Assembly (NCBI GenBank): GCA_018466975.1
Contig: CM031552.1
Coordinates: 62,001-126,000 of the forward strand
DNA: 64,000 nucleotides
Reading direction: 5' to 3'
Source: Sparassis latifolia
Taxonomy: Eukaryota > Basidiomycota > Agaricomycetes > Polyporales > Sparassidaceae
In this document: piece by piece, positions 45,264 to 56,386 of the stretch
Numbering within the stretch: the first letter of the stretch is position 1
Layout of the letters: each line of letters begins with the position of its first letter
The notes under the pieces: model-generated
Seen by the model: only the letters and a program-made list of their open reading frames with translations
The model's database searches: none
Told to the model about the DNA's origin: nothing
Program-made: the position numbers and the translations under genes

Positions 45264-47670
45264 ATGATGACTTCGACTACCGACCGGAAGTCTGTCGATA
45301 TCTCCGAGAACAGCGTTCATTCTCCGGTGGCCGATGAGAAGCACACGTTCGATCCTACGCTTTCTGTTGTCGATTCCGAAGAAGGCGACGAGGCGCTTAA
45401 GCTCGTCGGAAAGGAGAGAACTGCAGAGTTCAGCGAGGAATATAACAGGAAGTTACGTCGCAAGTTGGTATGTATATGGTGTTCGCTATCTTCGCTCGTA
45501 ACGACTCAGCGTTCACCTCTCAGGATTTATTAATCATTCCGCTATGTGCAGCAGTCTATTTCACACAATTCTTGTCAGTACTTTCACTGCTGTGATCGCT
45601 CTGCCGCGTCTGAAGGGACTTTCAGGGACAAGACTTCGCTAAATTATGCAAGGTTGATAACACACGAAGAGCGCGTGACACTACTAACACTGATAGCAGC
45701 ATCATGGGATTGCCTATCACTGGACAGGTACTGATTCAGTCTCATATCTTTGAACGTAGCTGACTCTCCGATGAAGCGCTACAACTTGGTCTCTTTGGCA
45801 TTCTATCTTGGTACCATCTTTTCGATGTCCTTGGTGACCCTGCATTCACCAAATTGTAGGGTTCTTCGTATGGGAGTTCCCGACCGTATATATTTCGCAG
45901 AAATTGCCCGTTGCCAAGTATCTCGGGGCTAATGTTGTCATCTGGGGTATCATCTTGATGTTGCACTCAGTCGCTTCGAACTTTGGCGGGTTCTTCGCAC
46001 TGCGTTTCCTCTTGGGTATGTATCACCCTCTCAAAATGCCACACATAGCTCATCAATGTCGACCCGCAGGAATGTGCGAATCTTGCGTCGCACCCATTTT
46101 AATTCTTATCATCTCAATGTTCTACAAGAAGAATGAGCAGGTACGTTTCGTGAATAAATTGTTGTTCCGTGCTTCTATTGACGGTGTTGGTAGGGAACTC
46201 GGGTCTCCTGGTTTTACACGATGGTACGTCTAGTCTTTATCGAGCATGAACCTTGATTGACTGATCATCTCTTCCAGAATGGTAGATGCACTCGCAATGA
46301 CTGAGATTACAAACCTAACTTTTAGCAGGACTTACTCAGATATTTGGTGGCTTTGTCGCTTATGGGGTGTCGTACTCTCATGACCCGCATTTGGCACCGT
46401 ACAAGATCATCTATCTCCTCCTTGGGGGTTTAGCTATCCTTGTCGGTGTCGCAGTCATCATCTTTCTGCCCGATTCTCCTGTACATGCCCGACTCCTCAC
46501 AACGGAGGAGCGCATCGCAGCCATCGAGCGGGTTCGCGACGACCAAGGCGGTACCGAGAACAAGAAGTGGAAAAAAGACCAGATCTTGGAGGCGTTGACC
46601 GATGGACGAACTTGGCTCATAGTTTTGTCTACGATGCTCAGTATGTCGCACTTGTGTGCTCCCCTGGACTTCGAGCTCATTGTGATTTAGCGAGCATTCC
46701 CAACGGTGGATTAAGCAATTGTGAGTTTGCGCACCAGCAATTTTGAAAGGCCGTGCTGACCTCCATCCATCTCAGTCAGTAATATCATTATTAAGAGCTT
46801 CGGTTACACGTATGTTTGGCTGCTATCCATGCAGCGACGTGTGCTGATTCTCTGGAAAGTTCGAAGCAAACTTTGATTCTTTCTACTCCTGCGGGCGCGG
46901 TTGCTGCATTCACCACCCTGTTCTGTGGATGGTATTCGGACAAGAGAGTAAGAATACTGTTCTCGTCGCTCGCGCTCGCTGTACAGTGTTAATATACTCA
47001 ACAGAATGAACGAATGGTTCCTATCGTATTCGCCTTGTTACCGACTATCGTTGGCGCCGCGATGCTCACCGGCTTGAACCACTCGAAAAAGCAGGGAGCA
47101 CTATTGTTCGGTGAGGTCAAGCCTATGACTGCATTGTTATGCAGACTCTCATTAAGCTCATAGCGGTGTATCTCATTGGTACCTTCGGGAGTGCTCTATC
47201 GTCCATTTATGCGTATAACGCCAGCAACACGAGTGGCCATACCAAGAAGGTGTGTAGAGGCCGTCAACCTATTGGTTCCTGACTTATGAAACACACTCTC
47301 AGAACACGGTTAACGCGCTTACTTTGGCCACCTTCAGTGTTGGTAACATCATTGGAACGGAAATCTTCCAACCCAAGGATGCCCCAGGATATGTTCCCGG
47401 CAAGGTTGCTATCATGGTGCTCATGGTCGTTCAGCTCTTCGTATGTTTCCTCCTACGTTGGATCAATGTGCGACTGAACGCCAAGAGGCGCGCGAGGCTC
47501 GAGGAGGAGAAGGCTAGGCATGGATGGACAGACCACGATGTGCAGATTGAGCGGGAACGCCATGCGTTCCTGGATCTGACAGACAAACGGTGAGCGAAAG
47601 ATTTCGTCCCGGATATTGTCATTTGCTTATGTGGTGCACTAGAAACCTGTTCTTTGTTTATACTACATGA
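45264..47670 (+). CDS. MFS permease of the ACS (allantoate/Dal5-like) family
   Basis: Predicted 12-TM importer of an anionic nutrient; the substrate is not identifiable. An acidic N-terminal tail with DEKHTFDPTLSVVDSEEGDE precedes RKLDLLIIPLCAAVYFTQF. LDKTSLNYASIMGLPITGQ and YNLVSLAFYLGFFVWEFPTV follow, then YISQKLPVAKYLGANVVIWG, ALRFLLGMCESCVAPILILI, IFLPDSPVHARLLTTEERI, IERVRDDQGGTENKKWKKDQ, LTDGRTWLIVLSTML and AVAAFTTLFCGWYSDKRNER. NTVNALTLATFSVGNIIG and EIFQPKDAPGYVPGKVAIMV close the membrane part. A last intron (donor just after DLTDK) links to RNLFFVYTT, the usual family ending, with a stop at 47668-47670. Without that splice the frame would end at 47593. Confidence 0.9.
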
Positions 47671-48050
47671 TAGCATAGATGACGTGCGAACAGGAAGTCA
47701 GTTGCCTCAGCGTTGAAATTTTGAAAGTTAGTGAACCAATACCGATTTCTGCCAGTGTGTATCATTACTCGGCTGTAAACGTGTTTTGTAGCCCGTCAGG
47801 TTATTAGGAAACGGCTGCAGATCGCCTTGCCGTCCAATGTACATGCTTAGTTATTTTATTCAATGAAGTTATCTTCATGGTGTTTATTTTCTGCGATTTT
47901 GACTTCGGGGCAAGGGCGGGATCAGTGGTGGCGTACAAAATAGGCAACTGTTCTATTGCACTTCGATCTTGATTTCAACATCCCACCACTTTTCAGGTTT
48001 TCAGCTCCGAGTACAGGCGGCATCGAGTTTCCAACGTCCGAACAACTCGT
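47671..48050. other. short intergenic region
   Basis: No gene recognised. It is A/T-richer than the neighbouring exons. Confidence 0.5.
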
Positions 48051-50863
48051 ATGCAACGCGCGGATAAGGTGCTGCATGGAGTAGCATCGCTGAACGCAGA
48101 CAATCTCCGTGCGTGTTCCTCGAAGGTTGACAAGGACCGCTTGCTCGCCGACTATGTACGATCACAGAAGACGTTTGTTGCGGTTCATGCCGCACAGGGT
48201 CGCGCCATCACTGCGGAGTGGGAGCATCGCTTGGAAGAGGAGGCTTCTCCCGCTATTTCTGCGTTGTCCGAGGCTCCTGCAGAACCGGACGCCCGATCCC
48301 AGACGCCAGTGTTGAAACCCCGAGTTCCTGAACGAAAGCAGAAGGACGAAATTAACAAGCCTGCTGTCTCGTGCACCTCGAGAGCAAGAAAGAATGCGAA
48401 AAGACTTGAGCACCGCGATGCAGCTTCTGATAAAGATTCCGAAAAAGAAAATCGCGCGACGAAAATACGACAGCCCATCGCACTCACTTCGTTAACCCCA
48501 CCACATCAGAAACCACCTAGCTCAAAGAAGAAGAAAGAATCCAAGCTTCACGAAGTATCCAAAGCGCTAACGAAGAAGTCCACCAAGAAACGCCCGAGGA
48601 GTCCAGAGAGCGAGGATGACGAACATGCTGCTCGTAAATCATGGTCGACTACTGGAGCCCTCTTATTGTAGCTTATCCTCTATTTTTTTTACCATAGGAC
48701 TTGCAGAGCGAAGGGAACGGCGACGAGTCAAGAAGGCCATCGTAGATCCGGACATCACCATGATTTGCACTAGTACTGGTGAGGAACGGAAGCAATCTGC
48801 ACTCCGAGGGAAGAAGAGAAGCAAAGCTAAGAATCCGAAGGGAGTCAGTATGTCTGCGGGTCTCGCGTTGATGCACGGGTTTTCGGCGACGAACATAGGA
48901 AAGAACAGATTGACGGTATGCCCTGAGTTCTTACTGCTCAATATTGTCCCTCAATCACCGGCCGGTTTCGGGGTTATGTTAGCACAAACTGGACCCTGTT
49001 ACAGGTGTCTTCAACAAGGGAAAGGCTTCCGCTAAAGTGGCCGTCAAGAAACCCTCTAAACGTAGTACGTTCCATTATTTATTCTTGGAGTTCTAGTTCT
49101 CTTTATTGATCGACGATAAATCTCTAGAGATACCAGCCAGAATCTTCTCTGAGAGTCGATTCCTTAGCAAGACTAGACCTATAGATCAGGATGCTGCATT
49201 AGCATCCAACGAATCGTCATCTCTCTCGGATAGCGCGTCTGAACGTTCACTTGACGTGCGAACAAGTTCCGAACTGCCGATCTTGGAGGCGGATAACCCG
49301 AAGGGAAAGAAGAAGATCTCAAGAAAAAAGAACCATGTAGCGCAAGTAACAGAGAAGGTCTTCACAGGTAGCCTTCCTGTGAAGAGACGTAAGAGGGAAG
49401 ACGCTTCGGTGATCTGGGACATCGAACTCGATTCAAAAGCTCTAGCGTCTGCGTCTGCGTCTTCCTCGGATACATCTGCGAACCCAGGAGATGCGTCGAT
49501 CACACTCAATACTCGGGCTTCTAAGTGGGGAGAGGGTAAGGTGGCGATTCCTACTCATTCTCCGTCGCGTGGCTCTATGGGCAGTGTCAATGCAGTCGAC
49601 GAAGATTCCTCCCTTGTCGAGGATCGGAAGGGCGGTTTCGGAATTGGAAAGGACAGTTCCCTGGATCTTGCCAACCCTGTTCTAGGCCGTTCCTCTCCTT
49701 CTCTAGGTCCATCACAGTCCGCGTCTCAGCACTGTCTGCGCGTTCCTCCCGCTGTGAGCCCGTTCATTCCTGACACCGTCTCCAAGTTCTTTGCGCCTGC
49801 GCATGACCGAAAAGGACTTGACGAAGTTCATCGGGCCAGCCATGAGAACACCGCTGCTCGGGTGGAGGAATTTTTATCTGATGGCGAAGAACTCCCTGTC
49901 CTTACTGCTCCTCCGATCGAGTCATTGAAGACTTTGGATCATCCCATGAATGATATGCAGGCAATGTCTCCCACTAGTAACGTTGACCGTCCATCGCTTC
50001 CACATCACATTCTTTCTTCACCCGTCTCTGTGGACACTCTGGACCGTGCGTTGCAAGCTCTGGATGCCGATCGTTTTCCTGTCTGCGCAGACTGGCCCGA
50101 GGCGATGACTCCTCAACGATACGGCGCACCTAGCTTCCGCAACGATATGACCCGAGTGGACTGCGACTCTGAGGATCCCGGGGATCATGCACACAGCGAC
50201 CGCGAGTACGAAGGGCTTCAACGTATCTTCGCACAAATGACACCTGGTTCGTTTCACGGTGATCAAAATACGCAACTCTACTACTCTCCGAACTATGGGC
50301 ACTCGGCCGAGATGCATGTTATTCACGACAGTCGTTACCATCAAGCGTCCGCCTCATGGCTGTCAGACGCTGCTGACTATGACGACGACCTGGTATCCGA
50401 GATCGAGGAAGATGTGTCCGCTTATACCCAGCATGGCTCATACTCCCTGGCTTCTACCTGCGTTCCGATTCCCGTGGACTGCGAATTAGCACCCGATCGA
50501 GCGAATTACTCGGTTTCTGCGCCCTTTTCCCAGATGGGCGACTTCGATCCTGGCTTTGATTCACGTTTCCCGCATAGTTTCCAGGACGCAGCAGAAGAGA
50601 ACGTCGCTCTGGAAACGCAGTCTTCGTGGTCGTCCTGTTACTCGGCCGGCGATCCGTCCGAGGTCGATGGAAGTCTCCGCTCGACCGAGTCTGCCACGGT
50701 TGCTTTGCGGCATTTCTCTCAGGGTCGCGCACTTCTCCTTGGGATGGCCGATGAAGGGAACGGCCGTGCTGTTGTGGCTGAGCAACGCACCGTCGGGTTT
50801 GATACGGCAGAGCAAGCTGTCGCGCGGAGCTTACGGGGACATTGGTTACCTCAGAGGCTGTAA
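48051..50863 (+). CDS. large disordered protein of unknown function, probably nuclear
   Basis: I do not recognise a functional family. The ATG at 48051 starts MQRADKVLHGVASLNADNLR. The first exon is rich in Lys/Ser/Pro with nuclear-localisation-like clusters (SSKKKKESK, KKSTKKRPRSP). After an intron come LAERRERRRVKKAIVDPDIT and KQSALRGKKRSKAK. The last exon (from about 49127) is long and mostly Ser/Asp/Glu-rich, with an RKREDAS-type basic patch and many SP sites. The C-terminus looks ordered: TVALRHFSQGRALLLGMADE and a final AEQAVARSLRGHWLPQRL. There is no membrane segment. Length is about 850 residues. The retained open frame of 585 codons supports a real gene. A chromatin or DNA-repair role is possible but only a guess. 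Confidence 0.72.
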
Positions 50864-51387
50864 TTCTTGGGAGATGTGGAGTATATCTGTCGTACCTAAT
50901 ATAAGATACTCTTGCGTTTTGTTGCGAGAATGTGCGTGCAGCATTCTGTGAGCCACGCGATATCAATGTCTCATTTCGTGGCCGTGCGTTGTAGGTGGGC
51001 AACGGCCGATTTTCGATGGGGTGATCCTCCTCTGAGCAACAACGCGTCTCACGGGAGGGACCCACCCACAGGTGACACGAACACGACAGAGATCTTGTAG
51101 CAAACAGACTCGTCTGGATATCATCAACTGCAACGCGACCGGTACAGTAACGCAATTGCATTAACCGTCCTCCTTCCACCCCTCAAACCATGAATAAATC
51201 CGTCACCCGCGGAACGCGCACGCAAACTCCGAGTCCAAGAAAACGACAGTGCATTACTTGCCATCTCGCGCGGCAGGCGCATTCCTACACTACACGACGG
51301 GTACAAGTAACGAAGAAGAAGATCTTTTTATACAGTGTCCGGCGCACGAATAATACTAAGTATACGTCAACGCTCAAAAGTAGTCCA
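50864..51387. other. intergenic region between convergent genes
   Basis: No gene recognised. It holds the 3' flanks of the disordered-protein gene and the TVP38 gene. Confidence 0.5.
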
Positions 51388-52821
51388 TCAGAGTCCGCCC
51401 GCGTGCAGCGTCGCGACGGCCATGTCCGCGTCCGCGTGCAGCACGGGCACGCGCCCCCCGAGCTGGTGCATCGCGGGCGCCTCGGCCATGTGCTCCTCGA
51501 CGTCGAGCGCATCGTCGCTGCGCGCGGCGAGGAACGCGATGCGCTCCTCGCCCGCGCCGGCGGCCCCCTCGTCGTCCTCGTCCTCGTCCGCGAGCCCGTC
51601 CTCGACGGCGACGCGGGTGATGTACGAGAGGTAGACGAAGATGGCGACGCAGAGCGCGATGCCCGCGATGGACGAGTAGCGGCCGAGCGCGCTCTCCTGG
51701 TGCGGGGGCGCGCCGGGGCGGGCGACGTGGTAGTCGGCAAAGGAGTGGATGGAGCTGCCGATGGTGGTGTGGATGATGAGCTTGAGGAGGGAGAGCGCGG
51801 TGCAGAGCGTGTAGGCGCGCAGGGAGAGCGAGGGCGAGGCGGCGAGGAGGCAGTTCATGACGTTGTACGGGTAGGGCGCGAGGCGGATGAGGAAGAGGAG
51901 CTTGGGGCGCTTTTCGATCGCGCGCACGACGCGCTTGATGGTGAGGGTGGAGGAGAGCCAGCGGGAGATGAGGCCGCGGCAGAAGGCGCGGGAGAGGAGG
52001 AATACAGCGAGGGCGCCGGCGAGGGACGCGAGATAGGAGAGAACGAGGCCGATCCAGGGACCGAACGTGTAGCCGGAGAGGACAATGAACGTCGAATACA
52101 GTGGGACAGGAGCTGGGTGCGCGAACGGTGAGCGGGGCAGACAATGCGCGCATCGAGCACACTTACGGAATGTGGTGATGAAGATGAGAGAAAAAATGAT
52201 GGCGTAACCGAGATATTCATCGGTCTGCAGCCAATGCGACAGCGCATCAAGACCTGGGGGGCAAATTGAGCATGTGCGGCTTGAGAAGAACGGGGTGGAA
52301 ACGCGGTAGAAGATACCTTGGAAGACAGGCTCTTTCCAAAATGCAATGGCAACTAGAAAGGCAAGACTAGTAGCAGCGTAGAGTATTATTGGAAACCAAG
52401 GTTTGAGTAGATTAGCTATGCGGTGCCGGCGGGGCAGTGTGTACGATGGAGTTGGTGCAGACCAGCTGGATATCGACGGGGAGGAGGTATGGGATGGTGG
52501 GAGAGGAAGAGGTGGTAACGAGGAGGCAGGAATCAACGGTATTGGGGAACACGGCGAAAACGCGAGTGGTATCCGGGTGTCTACGCGAGCTGCAGCTTCT
52601 ACGCGCGCTGGTAAGCCGGAGGAAGGGTACTGGGCTTTCTCGTCGATAAAGACATCTACTGGATGTGGGAAGCGAGGGGGCGAAAGGGATTTGTGAGAGG
52701 GGCTGTGCTGGGTAGAGCGGGAGGGTTGAGGAGATGTATGGGAAGCGGGCGCAGCCATTGGAAACCAGTCCAACAAAGAAGGTAGCCCGGGGGGAGGAGG
52801 ACCGGGAGAGGACGAGGACAA
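51388..52821 (-). CDS. TVP38: TVP38/TMEM64-family (VTT/DedA) membrane protein
   Basis: Predicted Golgi or endomembrane protein of the VTT domain family (yeast Tvp38). A long Pro/Ser-rich cytosolic N-terminus of about 130 residues (starts MSSSSPGPPPPGLPSLLDWF) leads to IILYAATSLAFLVAIAFW. After introns come LDALSHWLQTDEYLGYAII and VPLYSTFIVLSGYTFGPWIG, the VTT signature. SLAGALAVFLLSRAFCRGLI follows, then RLAPYPYNVMNCLLAASPSL, TIGSSIHSFADYH and a C-terminal TM (GIALCVAIFVYLSYI). The tail is acidic (DEDEDDEGAAG). The locus is very GC-rich, which makes long antisense frames. Two introns lie around 52110-52320. The start at 52821 is the first ATG after in-frame stops. Confidence 0.9.
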   Translation of the reverse strand: MSSSSPGPPPPGLPSLLDWFPMAAPASHTSPQPSRSTQHSPSHKSLSPPRFPHPVDVFIDEKAQYPSSGLPARVEAAARVDTRIPLAFSPCSPIPLIPASSLPPLPLPPSHTSSPSISSWSAPTPSYTLPRRHRIANLLKPWFPIILYAATSLAFLVAIAFWKEPVFQGIFYRVSTPFFSSRTCSICPPGLDALSHWLQTDEYLGYAIIFSLIFITTFRKCARCAHCLPRSPFAHPAPVPLYSTFIVLSGYTFGPWIGLVLSYLASLAGALAVFLLSRAFCRGLISRWLSSTLTIKRVVRAIEKRPKLLFLIRLAPYPYNVMNCLLAASPSLSLRAYTLCTALSLLKLIIHTTIGSSIHSFADYHVARPGAPPHQESALGRYSSIAGIALCVAIFVYLSYITRVAVEDGLADEDEDDEGAAGAGEERIAFLAARSDDALDVEEHMAEAPAMHQLGGRVPVLHADADMAVATLHAGGL

Positions 52822-53143
52822 GGACGAGGAGGAGAGAGTGTGTCTAGAGAAGTATAATGTATTTCGGTGGTGGAACGAGCGGGCTTCTCACGCGGTAGCG
52901 CAGGGGCAGGCGCGCGCAGCCACCTCGGCCTGCATATCCCCGTCTCCTCATTGGACGGTCCATGCATGCTCTACGCTCGATACATACAGCCTGTTTGTAG
53001 AATCTGTCTCCATTGATATCACTCCAGTAGCCAAAAGCCCCAGAGAGCCCCGTATAGTGCGCTATCCATGCATCTGACCGACGCATGAGGTGAGCCACGT
53101 GCACCGACCTTACCTTCAACCACCAGCCCACCGCTCGCACACA
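52822..53143. promoter_or_regulatory. divergent promoter region (TVP38 / small mitochondrial protein)
   Basis: These 322 bp lie between two diverging start codons. I saw no clear TATA box. Confidence 0.4.
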
Positions 53144-53608
53144 ATGCAGCACCCCCGCCTGAGCTCCACACGCATGTTCCACACCATGCCCTGTCCCTCA
53201 CGCTCTCGCGCTAGCCCCACCGCCGCCAGCGCGCGAGCGTACACAACAGGCACTCCCTCAAAACCCGCCCTGTCGCGGCACGCCCATTTCTACTCCGACC
53301 TCGTCCCGGGCATGATCCCCATCGCCCTCCTCGGATCTGCCATCTACCTGGTGCGCCCCCTCCGCCTCCCCTGACCCCTCCACACACCGAACGACGTCCC
53401 ATGCCAGGGCGCCCGTCTCTTGCAGTCCAATTTGGCTCACGAAAAGTACTTGGAGGAGTCACGCGCGCGGGTGCGGGAGCTCGAGGCGGAGGTGGAGGCG
53501 CTCCGAACGCAGCAGACTCAGGCACAGTATGCCATTTCAGACGCTACGCACGTTCGGGACACGCACGCCACCGACGCCAAGTCGCGCTCTTGGTGGCCTT
53601 GGTGGTGA
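53144..53608 (+). CDS. small mitochondrial membrane coiled-coil protein, function unknown
   Basis: About 130 residues in two exons. The N-terminus MQHPRLSSTRMFHTMPCPSR with SRASPTAASARAY is rich in Ser/Arg, like a mitochondrial presequence. Next is HFYSDLVPGMIPIALLGSAI, a single hydrophobic segment. After an intron of about 60 nt come YLGARLLQSNLAHEKYLEES, an amphipathic coiled coil (RARVRELEAEVEALRTQQTQ) and a terminal SWWPWW. The layout suggests an inner-membrane protein with a matrix or intermembrane coiled coil. I do not recognise a named family. The downstream ATG in MFHTMP is an alternative start. Confidence 0.7.
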
Positions 53609-55083
53609 ATGGTCCTGTCGGAAAGTCCGAAGCCTTCGTACGTTATATATATAGTACGACCGTCGTTTGATTTGCCTGACCGACGTCACGATACTGATGT
53701 CTCTCGAGCTGTCCGTCTGCTTTACTTATCTGCTGGCTGCAGTGGAGAATCGCGTCACGTCCGCAGAAAAGCCTATCCTGTCCTCTTATCCTGTCCTCTT
53801 CGTCGATATCCGCGAAGCCGCTGATACAGATATCGCAATTGCCCTCTCGATATGACTTGTGATCATCCAAATGTCAAATTTTCATGTGCGAACGTTGCCT
53901 TCCGCAGCACTCCGCAGCAGAACGGTGGCGTCTCCGCATAAATCATCGCAGATCCTCCTCGTCCCAGATCGGTATCCCGCATGCACTCCAGGGTTCCCCG
54001 CGCACGACGTGGAGCCAACGCGCACGCCCTCGTCGAATGGCAGCGCGCATCTTTCTGGGATGGAACGGGGGTGGTGGTGTCCTCGCGGAGGATGTGCCAC
54101 CTCGCGTTCAAGTCCGGAGCTGCGACTGCCGCCAGATCGCATCCGCGGTATGAGTGAGTGCTTCAGGTCGTATACGGCTGCGCCGTGCACGTTCGTGGCG
54201 TAGACACTCGATGGTCTATGGGATCTAATCAACCCTCGGCGATACCTTGGGATCCCTTGGCAGTCGCACCGCTCTAGCTGACAGTGATTGCTGTCGCATG
54301 GTCTTCGACGGGCGGCGCTGAGGCGTTAACAGTGAACCGCACTGGACGTCGTACACTGCAACGTCAATTTTTGTCTTTGGATGATCGGTGGGCGGAAGCT
54401 GTGTTATTAGGCTCGTTCTGCCCAACCCAACATCAGCTTGAGCCACTACAATAATATTCGAGTTCGGCCTCCCGTTCTTCCGCGACATTTCTGCAGCCTC
54501 TCGGAGTTTTTTTGCATAACTGCAAAGTTCCCACCTAAGCTTAAGCTTGTTCCTCCGATTTTCTTCAAGCAGAACGGCCGCGGTTTGAATTTGGTCGAGA
54601 ATGAACAAGCATCTGCAACTGCTGTTTCCCAGAGCCGCTACGGCCGACTTGCCATGGCTACCCATTTTTGGGAGCCCAGAGCGTTTCTTGTCTCCCGAAT
54701 TTTATACTCACGGAGTTTGGTCCAGGAAAAATGGGTACAGTCTTATACCGGTCCTTCGGCCACCCTGCATTTTCTGGCTTGCTGGCCACCTTTTCCACTC
54801 GAACTTTTTAAAATCATATCTGAACATACTAGAGCTATCTTCTCCAAGCTTGTAGAGATTGTACGGCCCCTGGATCTGTTTGGAGACACCGATTATGAGT
54901 GTAATTTGCAAAAAAAGCGCTTGTACGATGTTCAGTTCACAGCAGACGTCCGAAAATTTTGATGCCAGGCATACTATTTATGCACGCTGGAATGTTTTGG
55001 CAATGTTTCTGAAGCCATCTGCTGCCATCCAGGATGAGAAGGGGACTTCGACGTGGGGATTCCAGAGCTCTTATCGGCGAGAT

Positions 55084-55848
55084 GTCACATCACATTGTAT
55101 AAGGACCCTGGATAATCCCCACAAAGGTCGTCGCCAAATCCGGACAGATTTTTGCGAAAATCGACCTCACGCCGTCGTCATGTCCGGACAAATGGACCCC
55201 CTAAGGACCATGTAGCCGTCGTAAGATAGACCCACTTCATCCTCGACTACTATCATCACAGCGTGACACATCAGGTGCCTCAGCCAAAGTCTGTCACGGT
55301 GGCGCGAGATTGGCGGGGAAAGGTGTGAATTTGGAGCACTAGCAGCCTAATTTCTCCATCCCTCCTCCAAAATAAAATAATCTGTTTCTGTAACTAAATC
55401 TCAAAAATCATCTTCTACAAAGTTACAGAAGCATATTTTTGATGCTTGTCCTGTGCATGGAGGAATTAGCCATTCAGTGTGTTTCTCCCGCCAAGCGTGA
55501 CAAAAAGGTCACGTGATAGTAGTCGAGGATGAAGTGGGTATATCTTACTATCCGGACATGGAACTGTTCTGGGGCAAAAATCGCCGGAAAATCGCCGGAA
55601 AAAGCCGAAAAACGCTAAAAATAGCCACAAATTACCTAAAATGGACATTCCCAGAGCGAGGATGTCGCTATTTCCGGACAAAAAACTCCCTAAACCGGCC
55701 AAAAATGGGCCGGACAGATTTTTGTAAATTGGGGGGGTTTTGGCGACGACCTTTGGGGGGATTATCCAGGGTCCTATTGTATATCCTGATATAAAAATTA
55801 GCGCCCATAATCTCATCTGCATCAGGAAATTCCTCAACGTGATGTGAC
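55084..55848. repeat. nested inverted-repeat (foldback) element of about 0.77 kb
   Basis: Three nested pairs of inverted arms share a rough centre near 55.4 kb. Pair 1 is 55084-55097 with 55835-55848 (GTCACATCAC core). Pair 2 is 55102-55138 with 55739-55775 (begins AGGACCCTGGATAATCCCC, 36 of 37 matching). Pair 3 is 55221-55255 with 55514-55548 (begins GTAAGATA, 34 of 35 matching). Looser pairing continues inward (GGCGGGGAAA with TTCTCCCGCC; TTTCTGTAACT with AGTTACAGAAG). There is no long open frame inside. It is best described as a non-autonomous foldback or MITE-like transposable element. Confidence 0.75.
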
Positions 55849-56112
55849 GTGGCCGGAGTGAGGAAGGCACTGATAACGTTTTTTTATACCGATCCACCGC
55901 GACTTCATGTTTCGCTCGAGTTGTAAATACATGCAATCTTATAGTAGGAGTATGTATTGAGGTCTGTGTGCTTGCCGATCTATGAGAAAGTGTCGAAGCG
56001 GAAATAGCTCTGCTGTGTGACCCGAGGGCTGAGTGCTCTGATGCGCACTCGCTTGCCTCTCGTTTTATTCATGGTGTTCGCGGCGTTCCTTCGCTTGCGG
56101 GATCTCGTCGGT

Positions 56113-56133
56113 GTTGAACGTTGAACGTTGAAC
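56113..56133. repeat. 7-bp unit repeated three times
   Basis: GTTGAAC occurs three times in tandem at 56113-56133. Confidence 0.9.
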
Positions 56134-56386
56134 GAGCCTGACGGCTTTTCTCTCGGGTTACGATGGAGATCTAACCTAACCTCGATGTATTCGTCCACCT
56201 CGCAATGAAGGTATATCCAATCCTCACGATTACCCGAAATCTACAGTGCGGAATCTATTAGTACGCCAAGAAGCCACGGCAGCAACACAGCATGCAAGCA
56301 TATCGTCGTGGCGAGGTAAGTAAGGGGAGGGCGCGCAGTCGAAAACGCGGGGTATATATCATATCGCAAGCGCGCGCGCGATTGGG

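Larger units (their letters stand above)
53609..56386. other. gene-poor interval of about 2.8 kb with a foldback element
   Basis: No confident gene. A 146-codon minus-strand frame at 54225-54665 contains GSHGKSAVAALG, resembling a P-loop, and a helical stretch after it; it may be a decayed fragment. The interval also holds the large inverted-repeat element at 55084-55848 and a 7-bp triple tandem repeat at 56113-56133. Confidence 0.45.

Noticed and set aside
50454..51179. 241-codon minus-strand frame
   Set aside because: Mostly antisense to the last exon of the disordered-protein gene; no recognisable domain.
51190..52131. 313-codon plus-strand frame rich in Glu/Arg/Gly/Ala
   Set aside because: It is antisense to the clear TVP38 exons and reflects their high GC content.
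51374..52162. 262-codon minus-strand frame rich in Arg/Pro/His/Ala
   Set aside because: Out-of-frame reading of the TVP38 exons.
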